A stretch of 64,000 nt of DNA, from positions 88,946-152,945 of the forward strand of contig NZ_SLZU01000012.1 of NCBI RefSeq assembly GCF_004342065.1, given 5' to 3'. Below are positions 8,003 through 16,236 of the stretch, piece by piece. A model generated the notes under the pieces. It worked only from the letters and a program-made list of their open reading frames with translations, did not search any database and was not told where the DNA came from. The translations under genes were made by a program, and so were the position numbers. The DNA comes from Primorskyibacter sedentarius. GTDB taxonomy: Bacteria; Pseudomonadota; Alphaproteobacteria; Rhodobacterales; Rhodobacteraceae. The stretch's first letter is position 1; every line of letters starts with the position of its first letter.

Positions 8003-9355
8003 GTGACGTTACGCGAGCTTATCCTGTTCATCATCGTGGGGGCGCTGATCCTTGGCGCTGGCTTTGTGCAAGGCTGGAACACTGCGCTGTTGATCCTGAA
8101 CATGGGCCTGATTTCCGCGGTGATGAGCCTTGGCGTGAACCTGCAATGGGGCTTTGCCGGGCTGTTCAATGTGGGCGTGATGGGCTTCGTGGCGCTTGGC
8201 GGATTGGCCACGGTCCTCGTTTCCATGCCCCCGGTGGCCGAAGCCTGGGCGGCGGGAGGGATGCGCGTCATCCTCGGCCTTCTTGTCGGTGCGGGCGTCG
8301 TTGCTGCGGCCGTTTTCGCTTGGGGGCGCCTGCACGGGCGGCTTCGTGGGCTCGTGGTGTTCGGGGTGCTTGTTGCGGGATTCTTCCTGTTCCGCAGCGT
8401 CTATGACGCGGGCGTGGCAGCGGTAGAGGCGATCAACCCTGCCACCACCGGCTACCTTGGGGGCTTGGGGCTGCCGGTGCTGGTCGCATGGCCTGTCGGT
8501 GGCTTGCTGGCGGCAGGCGTGGCCTGGGTGATCGGCAAAACTGCGCTGGGTCTGCGCTCTGACTACCTTGCAATTGCGACGCTTGGCATCGCGGAGATCA
8601 TCATTGCCGTGCTCAAGAACGAAGACTGGCTGGCACGCGGCGTCAAGAACGTGATCGGCCTGCCGCGTCCCCTGCCCTATGAAATCGATCTGCAGAACGA
8701 TCCCGGCTTTGTCGAAACCGCCGCCGGCCTCGGACTGGACGCCACGACAGCTTCAACCCTGTATGTGAAGCTTGGTTACGGATTGCTGTTCGCGGCGGTG
8801 CTGATTGTCCTTCTGGTGTTGGCAGAACTCGCGTTGAAAAGCCCCTGGGGCCGGATGATGCGCGCCATACGCGACAATGAAACAGCGGCGCGGGCGATGG
8901 GCAAGGATGTCACGGGCAGACATCTGCAGGTCTTTATCCTTGGTTCTGCCATCTGCGGCATTGCCGGCGCGATGATGACGACGCTGGACGGGCAATTGAC
9001 ACCCGGCTCTTATCAACCCTTGCGATACACTTTCCTCATCTGGGTCATGGTGATCGTGGGGGGATCCGGCAACAATCTTGGCGCGGTCTTGGGCGGTTTC
9101 CTGATCTGGTTTCTCTGGGTCGAGGTGGAGCCGATCGGCGCTGCGCTGGTTACACTGATCACGAATTGGGGCTTTTGGTTCGAGGCGAATATCCTCGGCC
9201 TTCATGCCCAGGCTGATCTGTCTGCAGATGCAAGCAGCGGATCATGGCAGGCGCATCTTCAGGACAGTGTCGCGCATTTGCGGCTGCCGACGATGGGGCT
9301 GATCCTGCTACTGGTTCTGCGCTTCAGCCCGCGCGGCCTGCTTCCCGAACGCTGA
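8003..9355 (+). CDS. livM: ABC transporter permease, LivM type
   Basis: Second inner-membrane permease (450 aa) of the importer. The hydrophobic N-terminal half leads to 'LRSDYLAIATLGIAEII' and 'AIRDNETAARAMGKDVTGRHL', the cytoplasmic loop that contacts the ATPase, and 'VMVIVGGSGNNLGAVLGGFLI', all typical of LivM. It is longer than LivM from Escherichia coli (about 425 aa), mainly by additional membrane helices near residues 85-150. The GTG at 8003 is taken as the start. A TTGACG at 7908 could be a -35 box, but I see no convincing -10, so its promoter is uncertain. Confidence 0.9.
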   Translation: MTLRELILFIIVGALILGAGFVQGWNTALLILNMGLISAVMSLGVNLQWGFAGLFNVGVMGFVALGGLATVLVSMPPVAEAWAAGGMRVILGLLVGAGVVAAAVFAWGRLHGRLRGLVVFGVLVAGFFLFRSVYDAGVAAVEAINPATTGYLGGLGLPVLVAWPVGGLLAAGVAWVIGKTALGLRSDYLAIATLGIAEIIIAVLKNEDWLARGVKNVIGLPRPLPYEIDLQNDPGFVETAAGLGLDATTASTLYVKLGYGLLFAAVLIVLLVLAELALKSPWGRMMRAIRDNETAARAMGKDVTGRHLQVFILGSAICGIAGAMMTTLDGQLTPGSYQPLRYTFLIWVMVIVGGSGNNLGAVLGGFLIWFLWVEVEPIGAALVTLITNWGFWFEANILGLHAQADLSADASSGSWQAHLQDSVAHLRLPTMGLILLLVLRFSPRGLLPER

Positions 9356-9477
9356 TACGGACCCCAACCACGGGGGCCGCGCAACGCGGACAACTACACG
9401 CAGCTTTGGCGCGGATGGAAACACCCGGCCAAAGCTTCGCGTCAACAGGACGTTGCCGCCCCCGGTGCTCGGGGCGC

Positions 9478-11034
9478 TTATCGCGCCTTGAAAAGCCCCC
9501 CGAGGATTCCACGGACGATGCGCCGCCCGGTGGTGCCCTTTAGTTCCTTGACCAGAACATTGGCAATGGCGCCGCCAAGGCTACTATCGTCGAAATTCAA
9601 CGTGCGCTTGCGGGTCTTTGCGCTCGACCGCGAGACGCGGGTTCCGGAATAGCGTCGCCCGGCATTGAATTCGCGTTCCGCGGCGGATTGCTCCTCTTCG
9701 CGCCGCTCTGCCTCTTCGGCGGCCTTCGCCGCGGCATCGGCGCGCCGCTTGAGCATTTCATGGGCGGAGTCGCGATCAACGGCGTTTGCGTATTTCGCGC
9801 CCAGATCCGACGCAGCGATCAACTGCGCGCGCAAACTCGCCGGGATCGGTCCCAGCTTTGACGATGGTGGACGGATCAGGGTGCGCTGCACGATGCCGGG
9901 CACGCCCTTCTTCTGAAGCATGGATGTGACAGCCTCGCCCACGCCCACTTCACGGATCGCGGTTTCAGTGTCGAAATCCGGGTTCGGGCGGTAAGTCTCT
10001 GCCGCCATGCGCAAGGCTTTCTTGTCGCGGGCCGTGAAGGCACGCAGCGCGTGTTGCACGCGGTTACCAAGCTGGCCCAGAATATCCTCGGGGATGTCAT
10101 CGGGGTTCTGGGTGATGAAATAAACCCCGACCCCCTTGGAACGGATCAGCCGCGCGACCTGCTCGACCTTGTCCACCAGTGCTTTGGGCGCGCCATCGAA
10201 AAGCAGATGCGCCTCATCGAAGAAGAAGACCAGTTTTGGCTTGTCCGGGTCGCCCACTTCGGGAAGGTCCTCGAAGAGTTCAGACAGAAGCCAGAGCAGG
10301 AACGTGGCGTAAAGCTTTGGCGAGGCCATCAGCGTGTCGGCGGCCAGGATATTGATCTGTCCGCGCCCGTCCGCATCAAGGCGCATCATGTCGGCAAGGT
10401 CCAGCGCAGGCTCCCCAAATATCTCGGCTCCGCCCTCATTTTCCAACACCAGCAACCGGCGTTGGATCGCCCCGATCGACGCCACCGAGACATTGCCGTA
10501 GCGCAAGCTCAGCTCTGCGCGGTTTTCACCCGTCCAGACAAGCAAAGCCTGAAGGTCCTTGAGGTCGAGCAGTGGCAAACCCTGTTCGTCGGCAAGACGG
10601 AAGGCGATGTTGAGAATACCTTCCTGCGCCTCTGTCAGATCCAGAAGTCGCGCCAGCAAGAGCGGCCCCATTTCCGCCACGGTCGTGCGGACAGGGTGGC
10701 CCTGCTGTCCGAACAGATCCCAGAACACGGCTGGAAAGGCGTCATAGGTGAACTCGGTAAATCCGATCTGGGCCGCGCGTTTCGTAAACGCCTCGTGCAG
10801 TTTGAAATCCGGGCTGCCGCGATCTGCCAGCCCGGAAAGGTCGCCCTTCACGTCGGACAGGAAAACCGGCACCCCGGCAGCAGAGAAGCTTTCGGCCAGG
10901 ATTTGCAACGTGACGGTCTTGCCCGTCCCCGTGGCCCCCGCGATCAGCCCGTGACGGTTTGCATATTTCAGATCCAGATACTGCTTTTCGCCATATTCCG
11001 CACCGCCACCGCCGATGAAGAGTCCGTTTTCCAT
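9478..11034 (-). CDS. HerA-like P-loop ATPase (DUF853 family)
   Basis: A 518-residue ATPase of the DUF853/YjgR family, related to HerA/FtsK DNA translocases. Walker A is 'GATGTGKT' near residue 33, Walker B '[13 protein letters not shown]' near residue 235, and '[31 protein letters not shown]' is the conserved sensor and arginine-finger region. The tail has an Ala/Glu/Arg-rich likely coiled coil followed by basic residues. The cellular role of this family is not settled. I start at the ATG at 11034, which gives the family N-terminus '[11 protein letters not shown]' and has AGGAGA upstream; the open frame continues 30 codons further without support. Confidence 0.85.
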   Translation of the reverse strand: MENGLFIGGGGAEYGEKQYLDLKYANRHGLIAGATGTGKTVTLQILAESFSAAGVPVFLSDVKGDLSGLADRGSPDFKLHEAFTKRAAQIGFTEFTYDAFPAVFWDLFGQQGHPVRTTVAEMGPLLLARLLDLTEAQEGILNIAFRLADEQGLPLLDLKDLQALLVWTGENRAELSLRYGNVSVASIGAIQRRLLVLENEGGAEIFGEPALDLADMMRLDADGRGQINILAADTLMASPKLYATFLLWLLSELFEDLPEVGDPDKPKLVFFFDEAHLLFDGAPKALVDKVEQVARLIRSKGVGVYFITQNPDDIPEDILGQLGNRVQHALRAFTARDKKALRMAAETYRPNPDFDTETAIREVGVGEAVTSMLQKKGVPGIVQRTLIRPPSSKLGPIPASLRAQLIAASDLGAKYANAVDRDSAHEMLKRRADAAAKAAEEAERREEEQSAAEREFNAGRRYSGTRVSRSSAKTRKRTLNFDDSSLGGAIANVLVKELKGTTGRRIVRGILGGLFKAR

Positions 11035-11167
11035 CTTGTCCCGTTCTCCTGCCAATTTGGCCGTAACGGCCTGAACATCTAACCTTAACCATTTCCGGTG
11101 AAAGTGTAATACGTCCGATATCATTAGTCCTCTTTGGTGTCGGGTAGACTTCCTCCCTGTTAGACTG

Positions 11168-11193
11168 GCCGCGCCTTCGGGCGCGGCATTTTT
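11168..11193 (+). terminator. Orphan intrinsic terminator
   Basis: GCCGCGCC, TTCG, GGCGCGGC forms a perfect 8-bp stem with a stable TTCG tetraloop, followed by ATTTTT. The T run is on the plus strand, yet the gene to the left is on the minus strand. Confidence 0.75.
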
Positions 11194-11246
11194 ATACTCC
11201 GGGACCGCTTTGGGACCGAGTCGCGCGGGATTTGCGCGTAGCCTAG

Positions 11247-11402
11247 TCAGTCAAGCGTCAATTCATCCAAACCGCCTTCGAAACGGGTGTTTTTATAGTT
11301 GACCGTGACTTTCAAGTCTCGTACCGTCTGGGCAATGACAAAGTCGGCCAGTCCGACGGGGAGTGAAGAATACTGGAAGGAGCCTTCGGGCTCCTTTCGC
11401 AT
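11247..11402 (-). CDS. Possible 51-residue ORF
   Basis: The frame reads [17 protein letters not shown], then [19 protein letters not shown] and ends in LDELTLD. The first ten codons run through the hairpin at 11377-11396, and 'KEPEGSF' is what a hairpin of that kind encodes. That makes the N-terminal part suspect. The remainder has plausible protein composition but no recognisable domain, and no ribosome-binding site is evident. It may be the end of a decayed gene. Confidence 0.22.
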   Translation of the reverse strand: MRKEPEGSFQYSSLPVGLADFVIAQTVRDLKVTVNYKNTRFEGGLDELTLD

Positions 11403-11405
11403 TTT
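11377..11405 (+). terminator. Orphan hairpin with TTCG loop
   Basis: AAGGAGCC, TTCG, GGCTCCTT forms an 8-bp stem, with T-rich sequence after it (TTTCGCATTTT). It lies about 150 bp upstream of the IalB gene, and no plus-strand gene precedes it. Confidence 0.6.
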
Positions 11406-11556
11406 GACACAACCCCTTGTTTCGGAACCTTATTCACGTCGATCATGCGGGCAGGTTCTTGCCTGAACCGGACTGATCACAAGGATTTTGGCCTGACATT
11501 GGCAATGGCGCGTGATAAGCGCCTGCCAAAGACAAATAGCTCTGGGAGAGCCTTTC

Positions 11557-12258
11557 ATGAACACCTATCTCGGCGCCCTGACCATTGCAGCGATGCTGGC
11601 TTCGACACCGGCCGCATTCGCTCAGGACGCAACCGAAGAGACGACGGCAGAGATCGCGACGGAACAGGCCGCCCCTGCCGCAGATGCAGCCGCGGAAGAC
11701 GCCGCACCTGTCGCAGACGCCGCCCCCGCCGAGGACGCGCCGGCCGAAGGTCTGGTAGATCAGCTCGACACAGGCGAGGAACAGCCCGCCGAAGCACCCG
11801 GCGAGCAGTCGCAGACCTATATCCGCGAAGAGATTGGCGACTGGGATCTGCAATGCCTTCGCGCCGAAGAAGGCGAAGAACCCTGCCAGATGTACCAGCT
11901 TCTGACGGATGGTCAGGGCAACAGCGTCGCCGAGGTCAGCATCTTCCGCGTCAAGAATGGCGGGCAGGTACAGGCCGGCGGTACTTTCGTCGTTCCACTG
12001 GAAACACTGCTGACGCAGAAGCTGTCGATCTCCGTGGATGGTGGCCAGCCCAAGCGCTATGATTTCACGCTGTGCAATCCGATCGGCTGCTACGCGCGTG
12101 TCGGCTTTACCGCTGACGACGTGAACCGGTTCAAGCGCGGCAATGTCGCCAAGATCACCATCGTGCCGGCGCTTGCGCCCGATCAGAAAGTGGTCGTAGA
12201 CATGTCTTTGTCGGGCTTCACCGACAGCTACGGAAAGACCAGCGAACTAGCCAACTGA
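11557..12258 (+). CDS. Invasion-associated locus B (IalB) family exported protein
   Basis: A 233-residue exported protein. A signal peptide ends at 'TPAAFAQ'. An acidic Ala/Glu/Asp/Pro-rich linker of about 65 residues follows, then an IalB domain from 'IGDWDLQCLRAEEGEEPCQMYQ' through 'TLCNPIGCYARVGF'. The cysteine pairs in these two segments are the family's conserved disulfide positions. The founding member is tied to erythrocyte invasion in Bartonella, but free-living alphaproteobacteria carry many copies and their role is unclear. Start at 11557 follows GGGAGAG; a strong terminator follows the gene. Confidence 0.85.
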   Translation: MNTYLGALTIAAMLASTPAAFAQDATEETTAEIATEQAAPAADAAAEDAAPVADAAPAEDAPAEGLVDQLDTGEEQPAEAPGEQSQTYIREEIGDWDLQCLRAEEGEEPCQMYQLLTDGQGNSVAEVSIFRVKNGGQVQAGGTFVVPLETLLTQKLSISVDGGQPKRYDFTLCNPIGCYARVGFTADDVNRFKRGNVAKITIVPALAPDQKVVVDMSLSGFTDSYGKTSELAN

Positions 12259-12282
12259 TACGGCCCACACTGATTGCGAATG

Positions 12283-12316
12283 CGCCGCGCCGGGTTTCCC
12301 CGGTGCGGCGTTTTTT
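12283..12316 (+). terminator. Intrinsic terminator after the IalB gene
   Basis: The stem CGCCGCGCCGGG / CCCGGTGCGGCG has a TTT-centred loop and is followed by six T residues. It sits between convergent genes (IalB and lpxB). Confidence 0.85.
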
Positions 12317-12336
12317 ATTGGAGAGCGCGTTCGCCT

Positions 12337-13512
12337 TCAGTGCGCGGTATTGGCGTCCGCAATCCCATCCAGAACGGCGCGCGCTGCCCGCAGGCCGGGC
12401 GGTGGCCCGTCGCGACCCAGCTTTTGCATGGTCTCGGCCATGGCGGCGGCTTGCGCTTCGGGATTGTCCAGCACCTGCAACAGCGCATCAGCAACGGGTT
12501 CGGGGCGACAATTCTTGCCGACGAATTCCGGCACGCTTCGCGTCTGTGTCACCAGATTGACCAAGGTGACCGTATCAACCAGCAACATCCGCGAGATCAC
12601 CTGCCGCGACAACCAGTTCATATCATAGGCCACAACCATAGGTGTGCCGACGGCAGCAAGTTCCAGACTGACCGTGCCAGAGGCTGCCAGAGCGGCGCGC
12701 GCCCCTGCAAAGGCACCGCGTTTCAGCGCCGGATCAGGATAGCTGCGCGGGTCAAGCACCACAGGGTTTCCCGGCCATGTGCTTGCGGCCTCGCTGACAG
12801 CCTCGGCAACCGGGCTCGCCGCCGGAACGACAGGTCGCAGATCCGGGCGCGCCGCCACCACACGGCTCAGCACCTCGCCAAAGATCGGCGCAAGACGGCT
12901 GACCTCGGACTTGCGCGATCCGGGCAGGACGAGCAGGTAATCGCCCTCCAGGCCAAAGGTGGTGCGAAATGCGGCAATCTCTTCCGCCGTGGCGACGGGA
13001 TCGGTGACAACCGGATGGCCCACGAAATCGCAGCGCATGCCTGCGGCTTCCATATAGGGCGGCTCGAACGGAAAAAGCGCCAGAACCTGATCGATATGGC
13101 GCGCCATCTTCGCCGCCCTGCCCGGCCGCCATGCCCAGACCGTTGGCGCCACATAGTGGACGGTTCGAATGTCACTGACCGCTTTGACCAGTCGCGCGAC
13201 GCGCAGCGAAAATTCCGGCAAATCGATGCTGATCAGCACATCGGGGCGCGCGGCCAGTACCGCGTCTGCGGTCTGGCGGATGCGCGCCTTGAGATGCGAA
13301 TATTGCGACAGGATCTCGGTGATCCCCATGACCGAGATTTCGTCCATGGGAAAAAGGCTGCTCAGCCCCTGGGCCTCCATCCTTGGCCCGCCGACGCCCT
13401 GAAATTCCACCTGCCCGTCGGCCAGCTCTGTCAGGCCCTGCATCATCGCAGCGCCCAGCTTGTCGCCCGAAAGTTCGCCCGCGATGACGAAGACCCGCAG
13501 CGGCTCAGACAT
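12337..13512 (-). CDS. lpxB: Lipid-A-disaccharide synthase
   Basis: GT19-family glycosyltransferase (391 aa). It joins UDP-2,3-diacylglucosamine (the LpxI product) to lipid X to make the lipid A disaccharide at the inner face of the cytoplasmic membrane. 'RVFVIAGELSGDKLGAAMM' at the N-terminus, 'YVAPTVWAWRPGRAAKM', 'FVGHPVVTDP', 'LLVLPGSRKSEVSRL' and 'VSLELAAVGTPMVVAYD' are family signatures. The ATG at 13512 overlaps the lpxI stop by 8 bp, so the two are coupled. It is the last gene of the envelope cluster. Confidence 0.93.
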   Translation of the reverse strand: MSEPLRVFVIAGELSGDKLGAAMMQGLTELADGQVEFQGVGGPRMEAQGLSSLFPMDEISVMGITEILSQYSHLKARIRQTADAVLAARPDVLISIDLPEFSLRVARLVKAVSDIRTVHYVAPTVWAWRPGRAAKMARHIDQVLALFPFEPPYMEAAGMRCDFVGHPVVTDPVATAEEIAAFRTTFGLEGDYLLVLPGSRKSEVSRLAPIFGEVLSRVVAARPDLRPVVPAASPVAEAVSEAASTWPGNPVVLDPRSYPDPALKRGAFAGARAALAASGTVSLELAAVGTPMVVAYDMNWLSRQVISRMLLVDTVTLVNLVTQTRSVPEFVGKNCRPEPVADALLQVLDNPEAQAAAMAETMQKLGRDGPPPGLRAARAVLDGIADANTAH

Positions 13513-14314
13513 CGAGCGCCTGCACAAACAGCCCGGCCTCGCGGGCCGCGGCGAGCGTTGCCTCGCGTTCAAGCACCAGCACACGGTCTGCCGCAATCAC
13601 GATCCCGCCAAGGCCCGCCCGGCGGGCGCCCTCTATGGTTGCGGGACCGATGGCGGGCATGTCGACACGCAGGTCCTGCCCGCGTTTGGGCAGCTTGACC
13701 AGCACGCCGGGCGCCTCAGGGCGTTTATGGGTCGGGGTGCCTGCTGCCTGTTCAAGCAGCGCATCCGTGCCCTGCAAAGTCTCGATCCCAAGGCACAGCC
13801 CGCCCGCCACAACGGTCGCCTGCCCCAGATCCAGAGGCGACAGAGCAGAGAGGATATCGAGACCGAATTCCACATCCAGCGTCGCCGCGCTGTCGGGCGC
13901 TATACCGCAAAGCATGCCCGCGGGAACGGTCAGACCCACGACAAGCTCATGCGCACCCACCACCGTGAAGCCCCGATCTTCAAACAGCGCGATGACATGG
14001 CGCAGCAGCCCATCATCTCCCTGCTGCATCGCGGCCATCAACGCCGGTGCCACTTTTGCTGTCACCGCGTCCAGAGCGCTTGGTTCCAGCTTCGGCCGCG
14101 CCATCGCACCGGCCATGACCACGTCGGTCACATCGTGGTCGCGAAGATCTTCGAACAGCTCGCCAAGCCTTTCGGGGCGATGCGTGTGCACGACCCCTTC
14201 CGGCAGCTCATGAGGCGTGCCGGCCAAGGTGACGCAATAAGCATCGGGATGCGCCTCGTGCAGACGCAGGGGCAGACCCCCGCTGCCGGCAACAATCGCC
14301 AGACGACCGGCCAC
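13505..14314 (-). CDS. lpxI: UDP-2,3-diacylglucosamine pyrophosphatase LpxI
   Basis: A 269-residue LpxI (DUF1009) protein. It hydrolyses UDP-2,3-diacylglucosamine to lipid X and UMP, the alphaproteobacterial replacement for LpxH. 'LAIVAGSGGLPLRL' at the N-terminus, 'VVMAGAMARPKLEP', 'GDDGLLRHVIALFEDRGF' and 'LVKLPKRGQDLRVDMPAIGPATIEGA' are typical of LpxI. It lies between lpxA (2 bp gap) and lpxB (8 bp overlap), so substrate-making, cleaving and condensing steps are encoded together. Confidence 0.93.
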   Translation of the reverse strand: MAGRLAIVAGSGGLPLRLHEAHPDAYCVTLAGTPHELPEGVVHTHRPERLGELFEDLRDHDVTDVVMAGAMARPKLEPSALDAVTAKVAPALMAAMQQGDDGLLRHVIALFEDRGFTVVGAHELVVGLTVPAGMLCGIAPDSAATLDVEFGLDILSALSPLDLGQATVVAGGLCLGIETLQGTDALLEQAAGTPTHKRPEAPGVLVKLPKRGQDLRVDMPAIGPATIEGARRAGLGGIVIAADRVLVLEREATLAAAREAGLFVQALDV

Positions 14315-14316
14315 GC

Positions 14317-15102
14317 TCAGCCCGGTGTCAGGAAAGAGCGGTCGGTTTCGCCGAGGATGAAATCGACGATATGCCGGACATAGTCGCTCTCGGTTTCGGC
14401 ACCCAGCCGTTTGGCACGATCCTGAAACGCGCCCTCCCCTTGGGCAAGCATCTGAAACGCCGCCCGCAGCGCCGTGATGTCAGAGCGCGCGACGCCCTTG
14501 CGCTTCAGACCGACGAGGTTGAGCCCGTCGAGCTTGCCACGCGGCGCCTGCACAAGGCCGTAGGGAATAACGTCATTGGTTACCATCGTGACCGCGCCGA
14601 TGATCGCGCCGCGACCGATGCGAACCCATTGGTGGACGCCGGACAGCCCGCCGACAATCACGTCATCCTCCAGCACGCAATGCCCGGCCAAAGCGCAGTT
14701 GTTGACCAGAATAACGCGGTCCCCGACCTGAGCATCATGCGCCACATGACAGCCCGCCATGAAGAGCCCATCATCGCCAACACGGGTGACGCCGCCGCCA
14801 CCCTCTGTCCCGGCATTCATGGTGACATGTTCGCGGATGCGGTTGCGCGCGCCGATTTCCAGCCGCGTCTTTTCGCCTTTGAATTTCAGATCCTGTGGAA
14901 CCTCGCCGATCACGGCAAAGGGAAAGACCTCGGTGTCTTCGCCGATGGTGGTGGTCCCGGTGACCACAACATGGCTTTTCAACACGACACGGGGGGCAAG
15001 CGTGACTTCGGGGCCGATATGGCAGAACGGGCCGATCCGGCAGCCTTCGCCGATCTGCGCACCGTCCTCGATCACGGCGGAAGGGTGGATGTCAGATGTC
15101 AC
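14317..15102 (-). CDS. lpxA: UDP-N-acetylglucosamine acyltransferase
   Basis: LpxA (261 aa), which transfers a 3-hydroxyacyl chain from ACP to UDP-GlcNAc, the first step of lipid A synthesis. The N-terminal part is a left-handed beta-helix of hexapeptide repeats ('[20 protein letters not shown]'). The catalytic histidine region is '[18 protein letters not shown]', and '[18 protein letters not shown]' follows. The start is a GTG at 15102 that overlaps the fabZ stop (GTGA), giving the usual 'TSDIHPSA' beginning. The longer open frame upstream is only the fabZ gene in another frame. Confidence 0.93.
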   Translation of the reverse strand: MTSDIHPSAVIEDGAQIGEGCRIGPFCHIGPEVTLAPRVVLKSHVVVTGTTTIGEDTEVFPFAVIGEVPQDLKFKGEKTRLEIGARNRIREHVTMNAGTEGGGGVTRVGDDGLFMAGCHVAHDAQVGDRVILVNNCALAGHCVLEDDVIVGGLSGVHQWVRIGRGAIIGAVTMVTNDVIPYGLVQAPRGKLDGLNLVGLKRKGVARSDITALRAAFQMLAQGEGAFQDRAKRLGAETESDYVRHIVDFILGETDRSFLTPG

Positions 15103-15560
15103 GCCGGCAGATCCATCATCGCAGTGAACTCTGCCTCTGCTGCCATTTCGCCGTCCACTTCGGCCACGCCCTGGAATTTCCAGACCTTGCCGCCGGGCTT
15201 GCCCCGCAGGGTCTTGAGGTTCATCCGCAGCACATCGCCCGGGACGACCTTGCGGCGGAATTTGCATTTGTCAATGGACATGAAATAGATCAGCATTTCC
15301 TTGTCCGCCAGATCAAGTGCCACACCAACCATCACCGCAGAGGTCTGCGCCATCGCCTCGACGATCGTGACCCCCGGCATGATAGGGGTGCCCGGGAAAT
15401 GGCCCTGAAAATGCGGCTCGTTCATGCTGACATTCTTGATCCCGACCGCAGAGGACGTGCCGTCGATATCGACAACGCGATCAACCAGAAGGAACGGGTA
15501 ACGGTGCGGCAGGATACGCTGGATCAGCTGGATGTCCGCAGATTGCAGAGCCTCGGTCAT
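15099..15560 (-). CDS. fabZ: 3-hydroxyacyl-ACP dehydratase FabZ
   Basis: Hot-dog-fold dehydratase (153 aa) of fatty acid elongation. It competes with LpxA for 3-hydroxyacyl-ACP, which explains their usual linkage. '[14 protein letters not shown]' is the N-terminal signature. The active-site histidine is in '[15 protein letters not shown]' and the catalytic glutamate in 'TIVEAMAQ'. The ATG at 15560 gives the normal family length; the open frame extends 14 codons further without support. Confidence 0.94.
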   Translation of the reverse strand: MTEALQSADIQLIQRILPHRYPFLLVDRVVDIDGTSSAVGIKNVSMNEPHFQGHFPGTPIMPGVTIVEAMAQTSAVMVGVALDLADKEMLIYFMSIDKCKFRRKVVPGDVLRMNLKTLRGKPGGKVWKFQGVAEVDGEMAAEAEFTAMMDLPA

Positions 15561-15626
15561 ATGGTGTCCTCGACATGTGTCACTGGTCCAATGACCTAGC
15601 AACTGTCGCGCTCCGGGGCAAGCGGG

Positions 15627-16235
15627 CTAGCGGTCGTCCGGCTCGGCATCCGGTTCGGGGGTGCCGGTCTGAGGCTCGTCTGTTCCGGTATCCTCAGCGG
15701 CCCCGGTGCCCAGCCGCACGTTGATCCGCTCGATCGCTTCGTCGGTGACGTCGATGGCATCCGCGCTCAGAAAGACATTCCGCCGTTCGATCAGCACGGC
15801 CGCTCCGGCTTCGCGCATCAACTCTCCCAGCACCGGTTGCGCAGCCTCAAGAAAGTCGCGGCGCACATCCTCGGTGCGCGCGGCCAAAGCGCGCCCCTTC
15901 GCGTCCTGTTCCTGCCGGATGGATTGCACCTTTTCATCGAACGCGTCGGCAAGTTTGCGGAATTCCGCCGTGGGCAGGTTCGCGCGCTGCTCTGTCAAAG
16001 ACTTCTCTTCCGCGGTTAATGCAGCTTCGATCTGGCGGTTTTCCGCAGAGATTTCGCTGCCTGCCGCCTCAATCTCTTCGGTCAGACGCTGGCCGTAAAG
16101 GCTTTCGTTAAAAAGCCTGTCCGCCTCGACCGTCAGAATGGGGCTCTTCACAACCTCCTGCGCAGGCACCGCCGCTGCGAGGACGCCAAAGGCGGCAGCC
16201 AACGCCGCCGCCTTGAAACTTTTCAGCCGTGTCAT
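15627..16235 (-). CDS. skp: OmpH/Skp-family periplasmic chaperone
   Basis: A 202-residue exported protein of the Skp/OmpH family, which holds unfolded outer membrane proteins on the way to BamA. After a signal peptide ('AAAFGVLAAAVPAQE') come 'ILTVEADRLFNESLYG' and a long Glu/Ala/Arg-rich alpha-helical hairpin (about residues 45-150) that would form the Skp tentacles. The C-terminal 25 residues are acidic and Pro-rich. It sits 1 bp after bamA, in the position where many Gram-negatives carry skp and then lpxD. Here lpxD is missing and fabZ follows directly. Confidence 0.85.
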   Translation of the reverse strand: MTRLKSFKAAALAAAFGVLAAAVPAQEVVKSPILTVEADRLFNESLYGQRLTEEIEAAGSEISAENRQIEAALTAEEKSLTEQRANLPTAEFRKLADAFDEKVQSIRQEQDAKGRALAARTEDVRRDFLEAAQPVLGELMREAGAAVLIERRNVFLSADAIDVTDEAIERINVRLGTGAAEDTGTDEPQTGTPEPDAEPDDR

Positions 16236-16236
16236 G

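Larger units (their letters stand above)
11035..11556. other. 522-bp interval with orphan hairpins
   Basis: No convincing protein gene lies here. It holds two plus-strand terminator-like hairpins (11168 and 11377), a direct repeat of GGGACCG (11201 and 11212), and a 51-codon minus-strand ORF (11247-11402). The plus-strand terminators have no plus-strand gene in front of them, so a small RNA or the remains of an old insertion are possible. Confidence 0.5.
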
